This document shows, one piece after another, positions 18,229 through 28,914 of a stretch of DNA of 64,000 bases. The notes below the pieces were generated by a model. It was not told the origin of the DNA. It worked only from the letters and a program-made list of their open reading frames with translations, and did not search any database. Source of the DNA: Pseudomonas sp. AB6 (GTDB taxonomy: Bacteria; Pseudomonadota; Gammaproteobacteria; Pseudomonadales; Pseudomonadaceae). How positions within the stretch are numbered: the first letter of the stretch is position 1; the number at the start of each line of letters is the position of its first letter. Where the stretch lies: NCBI RefSeq assembly GCF_034314105.1, contig NZ_JAVIWJ010000001.1, forward strand, positions 965,501-1,029,500, in the 5' to 3' direction. Made by a program: the position numbers and the translations under genes.

Positions 18229-19116
18229 GTGCTTTCCTCCACACTATTAAACGGTAAGCCGCTGGAGTCTGATCAATCCGAGGTCATCGTCCCTTGGTGG
18301 AGCTTTACCAAAACAGTGCTTGCCGTAGCGGCGCTTTCATTGGTTCGAGACGGTTTGATTGAGCTGGATGCGTCTTTGCCGGAGGGTCAATTTGCTCTGC
18401 GGCAACTGCTCAAGCACCAAGCGGGGCTGGCTGACTATGGAGAGCTGAAGGAATACCACGCGGCGGTTGCCGACGGCGACGTCCCATGGTCAGCGAAAGA
18501 TATGATGCAGCGTCTCGACGCCTCCAAGTTGCGCTACGCGCCAGGCGCTGGCTGGCGGTATTCCAACGTGGGTTATATGTTCGTGGGAAGACTCATTGAG
18601 CGAGTGACGGGGCTTAGCCTTGGCGATGCCTTAGTTGAACGCGTGTTTTCGCCCTTCGGTTTGTCCAACGTACGACTGGCAAAAACGCCAGAGGATTTGC
18701 TGGGTGCCTATCTCGGCTCTGCGTCGACTTATCACCCCGGTTGGGTCTATCACGGTCTGTTGGTCGGCCCACTTAATCAAACGACTGTTCTGCTGGACCA
18801 ACTGCTGAATGGGTCATTCCTCTCATCTTTTTTGCAGAACGAGATGCTAGATGCAATCGTGCTCGGCGGACCGATGCCAGGACGGCCCTGGATTACTCCA
18901 GGCTATGGTCTCGGTCTTATGATTGGCGGCGTGAATACTGGCCAGACTCTTATCGGGCATACCGGCGCGGGGCCGGGCGGGGTTATTGCGGTATATCACT
19001 GTTCAAATGGAACAAGCACAGCCACCTGTTCAGTGTTCAGTGAAGGCAATGACGAAGGGAGAGTCGAAGCTGAGGCATCGAGGCGGCTTTTGGCTGCTGT
19101 CCGGACAATGTGCTAG
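18229..19116 (+). CDS. serine hydrolase (beta-lactamase/class C-like fold)
   Basis: 295 aa from a GTG. An in-frame TGA at 18196 limits any extension. The acylating SFTK (SxxK) is near residue 25, YSNVGY gives the YxN motif near residue 107, and HTGAGPGG near the C-terminus takes the place of KTG. The N-terminus is short for the superfamily, and the IS element ends only 98 bp upstream, so the promoter, or the first residues, may have been lost. No signal peptide is seen, so a cytoplasmic esterase or peptidase is likelier than a resistance enzyme. Confidence 0.75.
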   Translation: MLSSTLLNGKPLESDQSEVIVPWWSFTKTVLAVAALSLVRDGLIELDASLPEGQFALRQLLKHQAGLADYGELKEYHAAVADGDVPWSAKDMMQRLDASKLRYAPGAGWRYSNVGYMFVGRLIERVTGLSLGDALVERVFSPFGLSNVRLAKTPEDLLGAYLGSASTYHPGWVYHGLLVGPLNQTTVLLDQLLNGSFLSSFLQNEMLDAIVLGGPMPGRPWITPGYGLGLMIGGVNTGQTLIGHTGAGPGGVIAVYHCSNGTSTATCSVFSEGNDEGRVEAEASRRLLAAVRTMC

Positions 19117-19197
19117 CGGCGATGCAGATCACTTCAAGTGAAAGCTAGGTTCGTCGATAACAATGCGCATTTATAACGCGAAACAACAACAGCCCAC

Positions 19198-19632
19198 TCA
19201 AACATTCCCACCCCCCAAGCGCGAAAACGAATACCGATCAATATCAGTCCTTAACTGCCAACCCTGACTGTTCCAATAATCCGCCGCTGTCGTATTGGTC
19301 TTGATCACGTCGAGATGGCATTTAAGTATTCCGTGTTCCTCAAGCGTGGAAAGGCAGCGGTCCACCAATGCATTGGCGATTCCTTGTCGCCGATATTCGG
19401 GCGAGACGACCAAGTGCTGTAAGTACCCTCGGCGGCCATCGTGGCCGGACATGATGCAGCCGCAGAGGACCGTCCCGTCTTCGGCGATGAAGCTCATTCC
19501 GGGGTTTCGTTCTAGATAGCGTGAGGTCGATTCATGGGAGTCGGCATCGCGGAAGGTGACGCCCGGAGTGGCGCGCATGAGGTCAATGACCGAGTCGTAA
19601 TCGTCTAGGGTCATGACGCGCAACGTGAACAT
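19198..19632 (-). CDS. GNAT-family N-acetyltransferase
   Basis: 144 aa, a minimal GNAT domain. LQHLVVSPEYRRQGIANALVDRCL holds the acetyl-CoA P-loop (RRQGIA), and the last strand reads AADYWNSQGWQLRTDIDRYS. It starts at ATG 19632. The acceptor is unknown. Convergent with the serine hydrolase, and about 70 bp before the end of the SnoaL-like gene on the same strand. Confidence 0.85.
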   Translation of the reverse strand: MFTLRVMTLDDYDSVIDLMRATPGVTFRDADSHESTSRYLERNPGMSFIAEDGTVLCGCIMSGHDGRRGYLQHLVVSPEYRRQGIANALVDRCLSTLEEHGILKCHLDVIKTNTTAADYWNSQGWQLRTDIDRYSFSRLGGGNV

Positions 19633-19699
19633 GGTTTGAGCCTGGCTTTGTCGGCGGTCGGGCTCGGCAGCCTAGCAGATCCATTGAGTGCGCCGCAGG

Positions 19700-20110
19700 T
19701 CAGCGGGAATAATCGTTGTTACCCACTAGCTGCGCTTCGATAGCCGCTTTGTCGATGACCGACCAGACCTGTTCGATCTTTTCGCCGTTGAATCGGTAGA
19801 AGACGTTTTCGGTGAAGAACACTTTCTTTCCGTTCACCGGCAGGCCGAGAAATAGAGCTTTTGGGGTACACACGAAGTTTAGGCGAGCGGCTATGTAGTC
19901 CGATTCGGCAATCAGCAGCTGGATGTTGAAATGCAGGTCCGGGATTTGATCGAAGTCTCTTTCCAGCATTTCGCGGTAGCCGGTGAGTTCGATACGGCGA
20001 TCGTTGTAGTACACGTCCTCATGCACAAAGGTTTCCAGCGCTGACCAGTTTTGCTCGTTCAGGCAGGCGATATAGCCTCGGTACACGTTGGGGAGGTCGA
20101 TTTTAGTCAT
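19700..20110 (-). CDS. SnoaL/NTF2-like protein (ester cyclase family)
   Basis: 136 aa from the ATG at 20110. The ORF extends further upstream, but the sequence there is REP-like. The cone-shaped NTF2 fold is suggested by YRGYIACLNEQNWSALETFV (first helix), YREMLERDFDQIPDLHFNIQ and VFFTENVFYRFNGEKIEQVW. Members include polyketide cyclases and binding proteins. No catalytic residues can be assigned here and no pathway neighbours exist. Confidence 0.75.
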   Translation of the reverse strand: MTKIDLPNVYRGYIACLNEQNWSALETFVHEDVYYNDRRIELTGYREMLERDFDQIPDLHFNIQLLIAESDYIAARLNFVCTPKALFLGLPVNGKKVFFTENVFYRFNGEKIEQVWSVIDKAAIEAQLVGNNDYSR

Positions 20111-20168
20111 GGTCGTCACTTTTTGTTTTACAGGGCATGTCTGAAAAATAGTTGGTCCAATGGTTGGA

Positions 20169-20190
20169 GGGAGCAAATTTATTCGCAAAG
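20169..20190. repeat. REP-like single unit
   Basis: GGGAGCAAATTTATTCGCAA is a variant of the dispersed element seen at 9364-9445 and 31066-31153. It lies in the 280-bp gap between the SnoaL-like gene and katG. The rest of that gap presumably holds the katG promoter. I found no convincing OxyR site in it. Confidence 0.55.
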
Positions 20191-20360
20191 GCGCTGATTC
20201 AGTCAGTATCGGTGGCGCATGGCAGTCCGTAACAGAGAATCCCTATCGAGAGACTTTGTTTTTTCTATTAGAACTATCCCAGAAGGCGACTAGTCTAGGC
20301 CTAGCGTCGGCGTAAGCTAGACCGCTGAAACCTCATAGGAAGATGCTCAACGCTTCGTAA

Positions 20361-22661
<2,301 letters not shown>

Positions 22662-22694
22662 AACCTGCGTTGAACTGTTGTCTCTGAAAACCTG

Positions 22695-22726
22695 CAACGC
22701 CTCCCGTGTGGAGGCGTTGTAGTTTT
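22695..22726 (+). terminator. rho-independent terminator of katG
   Basis: CAACGCCTC (22695-22703) pairs with GAGGCGTTG (22711-22719) around a 7-base loop and is followed by TAGTTTT. It lies 34 bp after the katG stop. Confidence 0.8.
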
Positions 22727-22735
22727 AGAGGTAAT

Positions 22736-22864
22736 TCACACTCCGAAATCAGTATCAACCGTCGCCGCGCGAACCAGGTCAATCATCGAGTAGACGGAGT
22801 TAACGACGTAAAGCGTCATGGCGCTGAGAAGCACGACATTGATGGCGTGGAAGATCATGATCAT
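22736..22864 (-). CDS. possible 42-aa membrane protein
   Basis: An open frame of 40-42 codons (ATG at 22864 or 22858) encodes one hydrophobic segment (AINVVLLSAMTLYVVNSVYS) followed by a short charged tail. The GGGG upstream could serve as ribosome-binding site for the second ATG. I do not recognise a family. The transmembrane pattern is the only support. The remaining DNA to 23001 holds nothing I can identify. Confidence 0.35.
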   Translation of the reverse strand: MIMIFHAINVVLLSAMTLYVVNSVYSMIDLVRAATVDTDFGV

Positions 22865-23001
22865 AGCCCCAGTCAGGTTTGAATGGCGCCATTGTTACTG
22901 GCGAGGCGTCAAACCAGAAAGTGTCTGTGTCCATGGTGTTCATCAATGGGAATGATGATGGCGTACGGCAGAAAAGGAAGGACGCGGCATGGTCCCGGTA
23001 T

Positions 23002-23853
23002 TTACTGCACCCCAAGCATCGCCGTCCAGTAAATCCCCGCATCGCTCTTCGGATCAACCGCATACGCTGCGCCCAACTCGCGAAACTGTGGGTTCATCAC
23101 GTTAGCGCAGTGGCCCGGACTGGAAAGCCAGCCATCCACCACTTTGCGTCCGGTGTCTTGCCCAGCTGCGATGTTTTCTCCGATTTCACTGCCCATGTAA
23201 CCCGCCAGCTCGGCTCGGTCACCCGGCGTGTGGTCATCGCGGTCTTTGTGATCGAAATAATTGCCGTTTGCCATGTCTCGGGAATGGGTATCTGACGCTG
23301 TCGCCAGCACTGCGTTCCAGGTCAACGGCGCCGTGGCGGCAAATGATTGGGCACCGCAATGACGCGGCTGGGCGCGGGCAGCATTGAGCAGGATGAGTAA
23401 TTTCCGGCCTTCCGCTTGCGATGTGCCAAGGCGGGCAGTCAGCAGTGGACGTGCCAGCACAATGCGCCAATCACGTCCTTCTCGACTGACACCGATATCA
23501 ACGTATTGTGGGTCCAACACCACTTTGCAGAAACTCTCTTGCACCATCTGCAGAGCAGCCTGTGCGTCGCGCGGCCCGGACAACGTGATGGCCTGTACGT
23601 GGACCATGGGGTACGCCGCACTTGCCATCGCTTGTTTGAGGTCCGCCGTTCCAGCGGCCGGAAGGATCAACCGCGGATCAGCCGTCAGCGCTGGCAGTTC
23701 GTGGGAAACGCCATCAGCGCAGCGCTGTAATTGACTGCGGTAGGCGTTGATGGAATCGACCAACTGGGATTCTTCGGTCGCCATCGCTGTGGCAGCGAAC
23801 AACATGCCTAGCGACAACACAACAAGATGCATAACGGACGGTACAGCGCGCAT
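23002..23853 (-). CDS. CAP-domain (SCP/PR1-like) secreted protein
   Basis: 283 aa from the ATG at 23853, which has a GGGAGAG ribosome site. The frame extends to 23961 but without a better start. Signal peptide residues 1-25 end AMATE. The C-terminal half is the CAP domain: LTWNAVLATASDTHSRDMA, YFDHKDRDDHTPGDRAE, IGENIAAGQ and GWLSSPGHCANVMNP with the conserved His and Glu. The N-terminal half (residues 30-140) has two Cys and no recognised domain. Probably periplasmic. The biochemical role of bacterial CAP proteins is mostly unknown. Confidence 0.88.
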   Translation of the reverse strand: MRAVPSVMHLVVLSLGMLFAATAMATEESQLVDSINAYRSQLQRCADGVSHELPALTADPRLILPAAGTADLKQAMASAAYPMVHVQAITLSGPRDAQAALQMVQESFCKVVLDPQYVDIGVSREGRDWRIVLARPLLTARLGTSQAEGRKLLILLNAARAQPRHCGAQSFAATAPLTWNAVLATASDTHSRDMANGNYFDHKDRDDHTPGDRAELAGYMGSEIGENIAAGQDTGRKVVDGWLSSPGHCANVMNPQFRELGAAYAVDPKSDAGIYWTAMLGVQ

Positions 23854-24023
23854 GAAACTCTCCCTTGGACTGACTGCGGCCATCATGCGCGATATCACCC
23901 AAGCGCTGCCAGAGCCAAGGCAGTATAAGCAGTGGGATAGCTGTTTTGTTCGATCAGCCAAGGCCGTTCCGGGCGCCTGCGTCTGAATGATCCGCTGATT
24001 TCAGCGAGAGAAAAACCCCGTTT

Positions 24024-24770
24024 TCAAGCCCGCGATCGATCCAGCCGTTCCGCCAGTGTGCGCCACGCGCAGATGCCCAGGAAATAGGCCGACATTAACA
24101 GCCAGAGGCCCATCACCATTGGGCTAATGGCGGGATGGTTTACCACCAGCGACAGGCTGCACAGTAGCCAGACGGCCGTGACGGCAATGTTGATCGGCAT
24201 GAACTGGCGGACGCGGAACGGGTGCAGAAATTTAATCCGGGTCACAGTCAACAGTGAAAGTCCGATAACCGTGATCAGGGTTAACCAAGGCGGTGGGGAG
24301 ATGATGTAAATACATAGAGCAACGACATTCCATGCGGCGGGGAAGCCTTGGAAATAATTGTCCTTACTCTTCATGTTTACGTTGCAGAAGCAGAACAGTG
24401 ACGAGATCAGGATCATCGACACAGCAAGCAGCAGGGTGTAGGCAGGCAGCGGAATGTAGCGATAGATGAACAATGCCGGGATGAAGACATAGGTCAGGTA
24501 GTCGATAACCAGATCTAGAATAGATCCATCGAAATTCGGCAAGACCGATTGAACATTGACCTTTCGCGCGAGCGCACCGTCCAGGCCATCCACTATCAGC
24601 GCGACCCCCAACCACAGCAGGCAAGCTTTCGGTTGGCTGTCAAATAATGCGATCGTCGCTAAAAAGGCAGTGACCACGCCGGTTGCGGTAAAACCGTGGG
24701 CGCCCCACGCCTTGAGCCTAGCAATGCTTAAAGTAGATATCACCGCGATGTTCTCCAGAAATCGAAGCAT
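24024..24770 (-). CDS. pcs: phosphatidylcholine synthase
   Basis: 248 aa from the ATG at 24770. A TTG at 24824 would add 18 residues. The CDP-alcohol phosphotransferase motif is intact: DGLDGALAR, then about ten residues, then DGSILDLVID with the metal-binding Asp residues. About eight transmembrane helices are visible. Pcs joins CDP-diacylglycerol and choline to make phosphatidylcholine in the inner membrane. It occurs in Pseudomonas and other host-associated bacteria. No choline uptake gene is adjacent. Confidence 0.88.
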   Translation of the reverse strand: MLRFLENIAVISTLSIARLKAWGAHGFTATGVVTAFLATIALFDSQPKACLLWLGVALIVDGLDGALARKVNVQSVLPNFDGSILDLVIDYLTYVFIPALFIYRYIPLPAYTLLLAVSMILISSLFCFCNVNMKSKDNYFQGFPAAWNVVALCIYIISPPPWLTLITVIGLSLLTVTRIKFLHPFRVRQFMPINIAVTAVWLLCSLSLVVNHPAISPMVMGLWLLMSAYFLGICAWRTLAERLDRSRA

Positions 24771-25007
24771 GCAAGTTACCACCGTAGCGTCTACGGAGTT
24801 ACCGGCAAAACCAGCAAGTTGCAACTATCGACTGGGTATCCAGCAATAAGGTTCATCCATTGCGCGCTACGGGGGACACCTGACAGTAAACGTGGTTCGG
24901 TAAGATGCCCGATCCACGTAGCTCCTTACATTTTCAGGCCATCAGGGCTTGTAAAATCTCTTCGACGTGTTGAAGATCCCGGCTCTTATCTGAGTAACGA
25001 GAAGTCC

Positions 25008-25346
25008 ATGAGTACAGAACTGAGTGAGGAAGAGATGCGCGAAGCGCTATTCGGCCCTTCGAGCCCTGCCGAACCCGAGCCGGTGATGGTGCCCGAGCCG
25101 GAGGTTGTCGTAAAGCCAACGCCCAGACCAAAACCGCTTCCTAAGTCCCGTGCGGTTTCTAAACCACTCTCGCCAAAGCTTAGGGTCACGCTACACGTCA
25201 CCAGCGAATTCGAAGGGGAGGAAGAGGTCTTTATTTATGACGCGAACACATTGAGTACTTTCGTCGCGGAGCAAGAGGCGAAGAATGAAGCTAAAAAGAA
25301 GAAGTTCAAATATTTTGAAGTGATATCGGTCACACCTATTTCATAG
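25008..25346 (+). CDS. hypothetical Pro-rich small protein
   Basis: 112 aa from the ATG at 25008 with GAGAAG upstream. The acidic start (STELSEEEMREALFG) is followed by a Pro/Glu-rich linker (residues 22-50), then a basic C-terminal domain of about 55 residues (KLRVTLHVTSEFEGEEEVF and KKKKFKYFEVISVTPIS) that looks like a small beta-rich fold. No family is recognised. It is cytoplasmic by appearance. Confidence 0.65.
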   Translation: MSTELSEEEMREALFGPSSPAEPEPVMVPEPEVVVKPTPRPKPLPKSRAVSKPLSPKLRVTLHVTSEFEGEEEVFIYDANTLSTFVAEQEAKNEAKKKKFKYFEVISVTPIS

Positions 25347-25408
25347 CCGTACAGAACTTCCCGCGCTCAGTATGCGCAACCTCAAAGACAGTGGAATGAT
25401 TTGAGTAG

Positions 25409-25565
25409 TTTACGTGTCTGTCTCGGACCCTCTACTGGGAATCCAAAGGCGGGACGTCGTCGGACATGGAAGACGTCGCCAATGTGATCCTGAACCGAAT
25501 AGGCCACGAGGGCTTTGCGGGCCGGGTGTAGGCAAAAACTTGAGCCAGGCGTGTAACTATCCGCG
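25409..25565 (+). pseudogene. remnant of a SleB-type cell wall hydrolase
   Basis: Between stops, the plus strand reads LSRTLYWESKGGTSSDMEDV and continues ANVILNRIGHEGFAGRV to a TAG at 25529. This is the start of the hydrolase_2 (SleB/CwlJ) catalytic domain, whose usual form is ARTLYWEaKG...M..VA.VVLNR..H.GFP. The catalytic Glu (YWE) is still there. An out-of-frame echo of the next motif (SQACNY) follows to about 25565. Upstream coding is in another frame (DLSSLRVCL). The piece is about a quarter of a normal domain and is surely inactive. Confidence 0.6.
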
Positions 25566-25578
25566 GGTGAGTGGTCGA

Positions 25579-26199
25579 TTAAACATTTAACCCGACCGAA
25601 CTCCATGCCGCTTCGGCAAGCTGTTCCCGGTAGGCCACGGGACCATGTTTTACGCGCCCGGACAGCCATGCCCGGCAATAATTTTCTGCCTGACCAATAA
25701 TTAACGACGGCACCAATTCCATGGGTAGTACTTTAAGTTCACGGCTGTGAAGTGGATCTTTTAACCAATCGGACAGTTTTGAGTTGCGCGATTTGTTGGC
25801 CAGCATAAGTTGCTCATTGAACGGACCCTTGGTCACCGCATGACGCGCGTGATATTGAAATCTTGCCCAGTCTGGTTGGCGTTCAACCCAGTCGACGTAG
25901 CTGTAGACCAGCGCGTATACCCACTCTCTGGAGGTTTTTGCTTCGGCCAGAAAGCTGTCACGCAGGCGGGTCTGGTCCTCTATAGCGGTCAGAAACAGCG
26001 CGGCGATCACCCCTTCTTTGTTGCCAAAGTGATGATAGATCGCACCGACGCTCGTCTCGCACGCGGCCCGAAGGTTGTCGATGGTCGTGGCTTCTATCCC
26101 GTGTTCATTGAAGAGCGACAGGGCTGTTTTGAGAATCGAGCGTTTTAGCTCAGCTCTTCTACCGGGATAACAGCGGTCGAGCAGTTCAACGGTTTCCAT
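25579..26199 (-). CDS. TetR/AcrR-family transcriptional repressor
   Basis: 206 aa from the ATG at 26199. The N-terminal HTH is clear at residues about 15-60: ILKTALSLFNEHGIEATTID then SVGAIYHHFGNKEGVIAALF. The C-terminal ligand domain is all-helical with several Trp. It is divergent from the hotdog-fold gene at 26346, and two 13-bp palindromes lie between them, the likely operator. The inducer is not known. A fatty-acyl or acyl-CoA ligand would fit the neighbour (inference). Confidence 0.9.
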   Translation of the reverse strand: METVELLDRCYPGRRAELKRSILKTALSLFNEHGIEATTIDNLRAACETSVGAIYHHFGNKEGVIAALFLTAIEDQTRLRDSFLAEAKTSREWVYALVYSYVDWVERQPDWARFQYHARHAVTKGPFNEQLMLANKSRNSKLSDWLKDPLHSRELKVLPMELVPSLIIGQAENYCRAWLSGRVKHGPVAYREQLAEAAWSSVGLNV

Positions 26200-26283
26200 T
26201 TTGTTTGCCAATTTAAAGGTTGCGATAGTAAGGCAGATCAACGCCGTGGGGGAATGCAGCCGATTGACAGGCAGCGACTTTGG

Positions 26284-26314
26284 AGAATATTGTTCTTTTA
26301 CAGAATAATATTCT
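26284..26314. promoter_or_regulatory. tandem palindromic operator between tetR and the hotdog gene
   Basis: AGAATATTGTTCT (26284-26296) and AGAATAATATTCT (26302-26314) are two copies of one 13-bp inverted repeat, centre to centre 18 bp. The second extends to a perfect 15-bp palindrome (26301-26315). Their place in the divergent intergenic region suggests binding of the TetR protein encoded at 25579-26199 as two dimers. Confidence 0.7.
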
Positions 26315-26345
26315 GTTTTTTTTCAATCCCACCTCGAGGTGCGAT

Positions 26346-26786
26346 ATGAGTCAAACCCTTAGTCTTTACAACAGCGTTGGCCCTGCTGCATTTAGCAACA
26401 TGGCTTGCACAATGGCCCCTTATTTCAGCTCTATTACGCCTGAGATCATCGAGCTTCGGCCTGGTCATTCGGTAATAACGGCACCCTTTCGAAAGGAGAT
26501 CACCAACCATTTGGGCACGGTGCATGCTATTGCGCTGTGCAACGCAGCTGAACTCGCTGGCGGGACGATGACTGACGTATCAATTCCGGACGGAGCCCGT
26601 TGGATACCCAAGGGCATGACCGTCGAATACCTGGCGAAAGCGAAGACCGATATTCGCGCGGTGGCGGACGGCAGCGCTATCGATTGGTCGACGGCAGGGG
26701 ACAAGGTTGTACCGGTGGACATATTCGATGAAGGCGGCATCAAGGTGTTTACGGCGAAGATAACCATGAACGTGAAAATCGGGTAA
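26346..26786 (+). CDS. hotdog-fold protein (DUF4442/PaaI-like thioesterase)
   Basis: 146 aa from the ATG at 26346 with GAGGTG upstream. The hotdog helix and the loop before it read HLGTVHAIALCNAAELAGGT, the segment that in PaaI/DUF4442 thioesterases carries the catalytic acidic residue (here Glu). The family hydrolyses acyl-CoA or acyl-ACP esters. No specific substrate is evident. It is divergently paired with a TetR gene, so expression is probably ligand-induced. Confidence 0.75.
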   Translation: MSQTLSLYNSVGPAAFSNMACTMAPYFSSITPEIIELRPGHSVITAPFRKEITNHLGTVHAIALCNAAELAGGTMTDVSIPDGARWIPKGMTVEYLAKAKTDIRAVADGSAIDWSTAGDKVVPVDIFDEGGIKVFTAKITMNVKIG

Positions 26787-26909
26787 GCAGCGTTTGGTGG
26801 CCTCGCGCAATGTTCAGAACGGCGAGTGCTACCAACTACCCCTATCAAAGCTGACACTTGTGCGTCGCAAACAGATAAGCGGAATGCGGTTTTGCTCTCA
26901 CTGAATACT

Positions 26910-26921
26910 TACCGGTCGGTA
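26910..26921. promoter_or_regulatory. TetR-type operator TACCGGTCGGTA
   Basis: TACCG and CGGTA form an inverted repeat around GT, 22 bp upstream of the TetR start at 26944. It resembles the ACCG(A/G)(T/C)CGGT sites used by small TetR repressors of efflux or oxidoreductase genes, so autoregulation of the 26944-28820 unit is likely. Confidence 0.6.
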
Positions 26922-26943
26922 TAGTTTCGGCGGAGGTGAATTT

Positions 26944-27537
26944 ATGCAAGCTAAGTCCGGGTCAAGCGCTACTCGTCAACGGTTATTAACGACAGCGTCT
27001 GAGCTCTTTTTAAGAGACGGCATCAATGCGACGGGTATAGCAGCCATCGCAGCGCATGCGGGTGTGACCAAAATGACCCTTTATGCATATTTCTCTTCCA
27101 AGGATGAATTGATTGTCGCGTTCCTTGAGCAGCGCAATGAGCGTTGGAACACGGCTGTAGGTAGCACTTTAGCGGGCATTGCACACCCTGCTGAAAAATT
27201 GCTTAGTCTGTTTGACCTTTATCGCGACTGGCTGGTAAAGGGCGGCTTACGCGGCTGCGCATACGTCAATTGCTCAGCCGAGTTTCCTGACCGAAGTCAT
27301 CCCGTGCGACTTGCAGTCGCCAGGCACAAGCAAAGTGTGAGGAGCCACTTGAAGATGCTCGCTGAAAGCGCCGGGCTCATTAATGCCGAAGTGATTGCGC
27401 AGCGGCTGTTTCTTCTACTTGAAGGGGCATTTTTAACAGGTGCCCTGGAAAATGATGACCGCGTGTTTTTCATAGCCCGGGAGTTGGCGGATGAGTTGAT
27501 TAACGCCGCGCTCGTCGGTCGCCTTTCGCTTAACTAA
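26944..27537 (+). CDS. TetR-family transcriptional regulator
   Basis: 197 aa. The start has a strong GGAGGTGA site. The HTH (residues about 10-58) reads LLTTASELFLRDGINATGIA and VTKMTLYAYFSSKDELIVAF. The ligand domain has the GCAYVNCSAEFPD stretch seen in YvdT/NemR-like repressors. The two Cys there could be redox or electrophile sensors (inference). It is followed after 38 bp by an MFS gene on the same strand, so repressor and exporter probably form one operon. Confidence 0.9.
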   Translation: MQAKSGSSATRQRLLTTASELFLRDGINATGIAAIAAHAGVTKMTLYAYFSSKDELIVAFLEQRNERWNTAVGSTLAGIAHPAEKLLSLFDLYRDWLVKGGLRGCAYVNCSAEFPDRSHPVRLAVARHKQSVRSHLKMLAESAGLINAEVIAQRLFLLLEGAFLTGALENDDRVFFIARELADELINAALVGRLSLN

Positions 27538-27575
27538 ACGAAGCTGCCTACACAAAAAATCTATCTCCCATACGG

Positions 27576-28820
27576 ATGGCCGCCATGCGCTCCAACGCTG
27601 TAATCGTGGTGTTGCTTACAAGTCTCGTAGCGGCCAGCTATGGATTCGGAATTTACCTGTTTGCTCAGCTTGTACCTGATATGCAGGCGACGCTCGGGTT
27701 CGATTTTTCATACGTGGGGGCGATTACTGCATCAGGGCAGTTCGGGTTTTTAATCAGCGCAGTTTTGGCTGCCTGGCTGACACCTAAAGTGGGTGGTGGC
27801 TTGATGATATTGGGCTCCGGCATTATTTGCGCAATAGCCCTTTTGCTGGTTCCGCTCTCAAGCAATATTTTGGTTATTGGCGCCTTGTTGACGGTACTTG
27901 CGGGCACAGCCGCCACTGTCTTTGTGCCGATGGTCGATGTCATATCGAGGGTGGTCGACTATCGCTTCCGTGGGATGGCAATGGGGCTTGTATCGAGTGG
28001 CACCAGTTATGGCGTTTTCGTCAATAGTTTGCTTGTGCCTATCTACTCCCCTCGAGGGGAATGGCGGACTGTATGGTTATTGGTCGGTATTATCAGTTTG
28101 TTTATTGCGCTAGTGGTGTATCGAAAATTTAGGGACGCAGGCTTGTTCAGGAGAGAACAATTATCGACCGATAGTCTAAAGGCGGACTCTGTAGCGCTTT
28201 CCTCTGTCCAGCTATTCAGCCGAGGAAGTGAGTTGATGCAGCCATGGGTTCTGACTATTTGGTCAATGAACTTCTTGATCGGCTTTTCCACTTTTCCCTT
28301 TCAAAATTACCTCTCGTCTTACCTGCGTACCGAGTTGGGCTTTGGGGTGGAATACACGGCGCAAATTTGGGCAACCATTGGGTTGGTCGGCATGTTCGCT
28401 GGCTTGGCTGTTGGCTGGCTCTCGGACAAGGCGGGACTTCGAACCGCGATGTTGCTGGTGTATGTTTGCGTCGTGCTAGCGGCGCTGATCTTTGTCGTCT
28501 ATCCGCATGGACACTGGCCTCTCGTTGCGGGTGTGCTATTTGCTACCGCTTTCTACCCAATTTTTGGGCTGATTCCTGCGTATGTTTCGAAGCTGGCAAC
28601 TTCTACCGCTACTGCCGTCGCTATTTTTGGCATCGCAAACGTTATGCAAGGCACAGGCGGCATGCTCGGAAACTACGGCGCAGGGCTGTTGGCGAGCCAC
28701 AGCGGGACGTTTTCTGAGGTTTACGCCCTTATCGGGGTGGTCGGCGTGATCTTAATGGTATTGACGGCGAGATTGCCGTCGGTCTCGAACAGCCGCGTCA
28801 GCGCCTTGCCTATTGCCTGA
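27576..28820 (+). CDS. MFS transporter
   Basis: 414 aa with 12 predicted hydrophobic helices in two six-helix halves split by a charged loop near residues 185-220. It is of the YbfB/CynX-like type, starting ASYGFGIYLFAQLVPDMQATLGFDFS. The first cytoplasmic loop motif is weak. The start is ATG 27576, with a second ATG at codon 4. The upstream TetR gene points to inducible efflux, but uptake cannot be excluded. The substrate is unknown. Confidence 0.85.
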   Translation: MAAMRSNAVIVVLLTSLVAASYGFGIYLFAQLVPDMQATLGFDFSYVGAITASGQFGFLISAVLAAWLTPKVGGGLMILGSGIICAIALLLVPLSSNILVIGALLTVLAGTAATVFVPMVDVISRVVDYRFRGMAMGLVSSGTSYGVFVNSLLVPIYSPRGEWRTVWLLVGIISLFIALVVYRKFRDAGLFRREQLSTDSLKADSVALSSVQLFSRGSELMQPWVLTIWSMNFLIGFSTFPFQNYLSSYLRTELGFGVEYTAQIWATIGLVGMFAGLAVGWLSDKAGLRTAMLLVYVCVVLAALIFVVYPHGHWPLVAGVLFATAFYPIFGLIPAYVSKLATSTATAVAIFGIANVMQGTGGMLGNYGAGLLASHSGTFSEVYALIGVVGVILMVLTARLPSVSNSRVSALPIA

Positions 28821-28914
28821 GAGCGTTGACTGACGCGGTAGGCTCCAAATAAACGATCGTAAATGAAACTCCTGGGACTTTCCTGTTGGGTTCACAACGA
28901 GTCGCCATTCTTGA

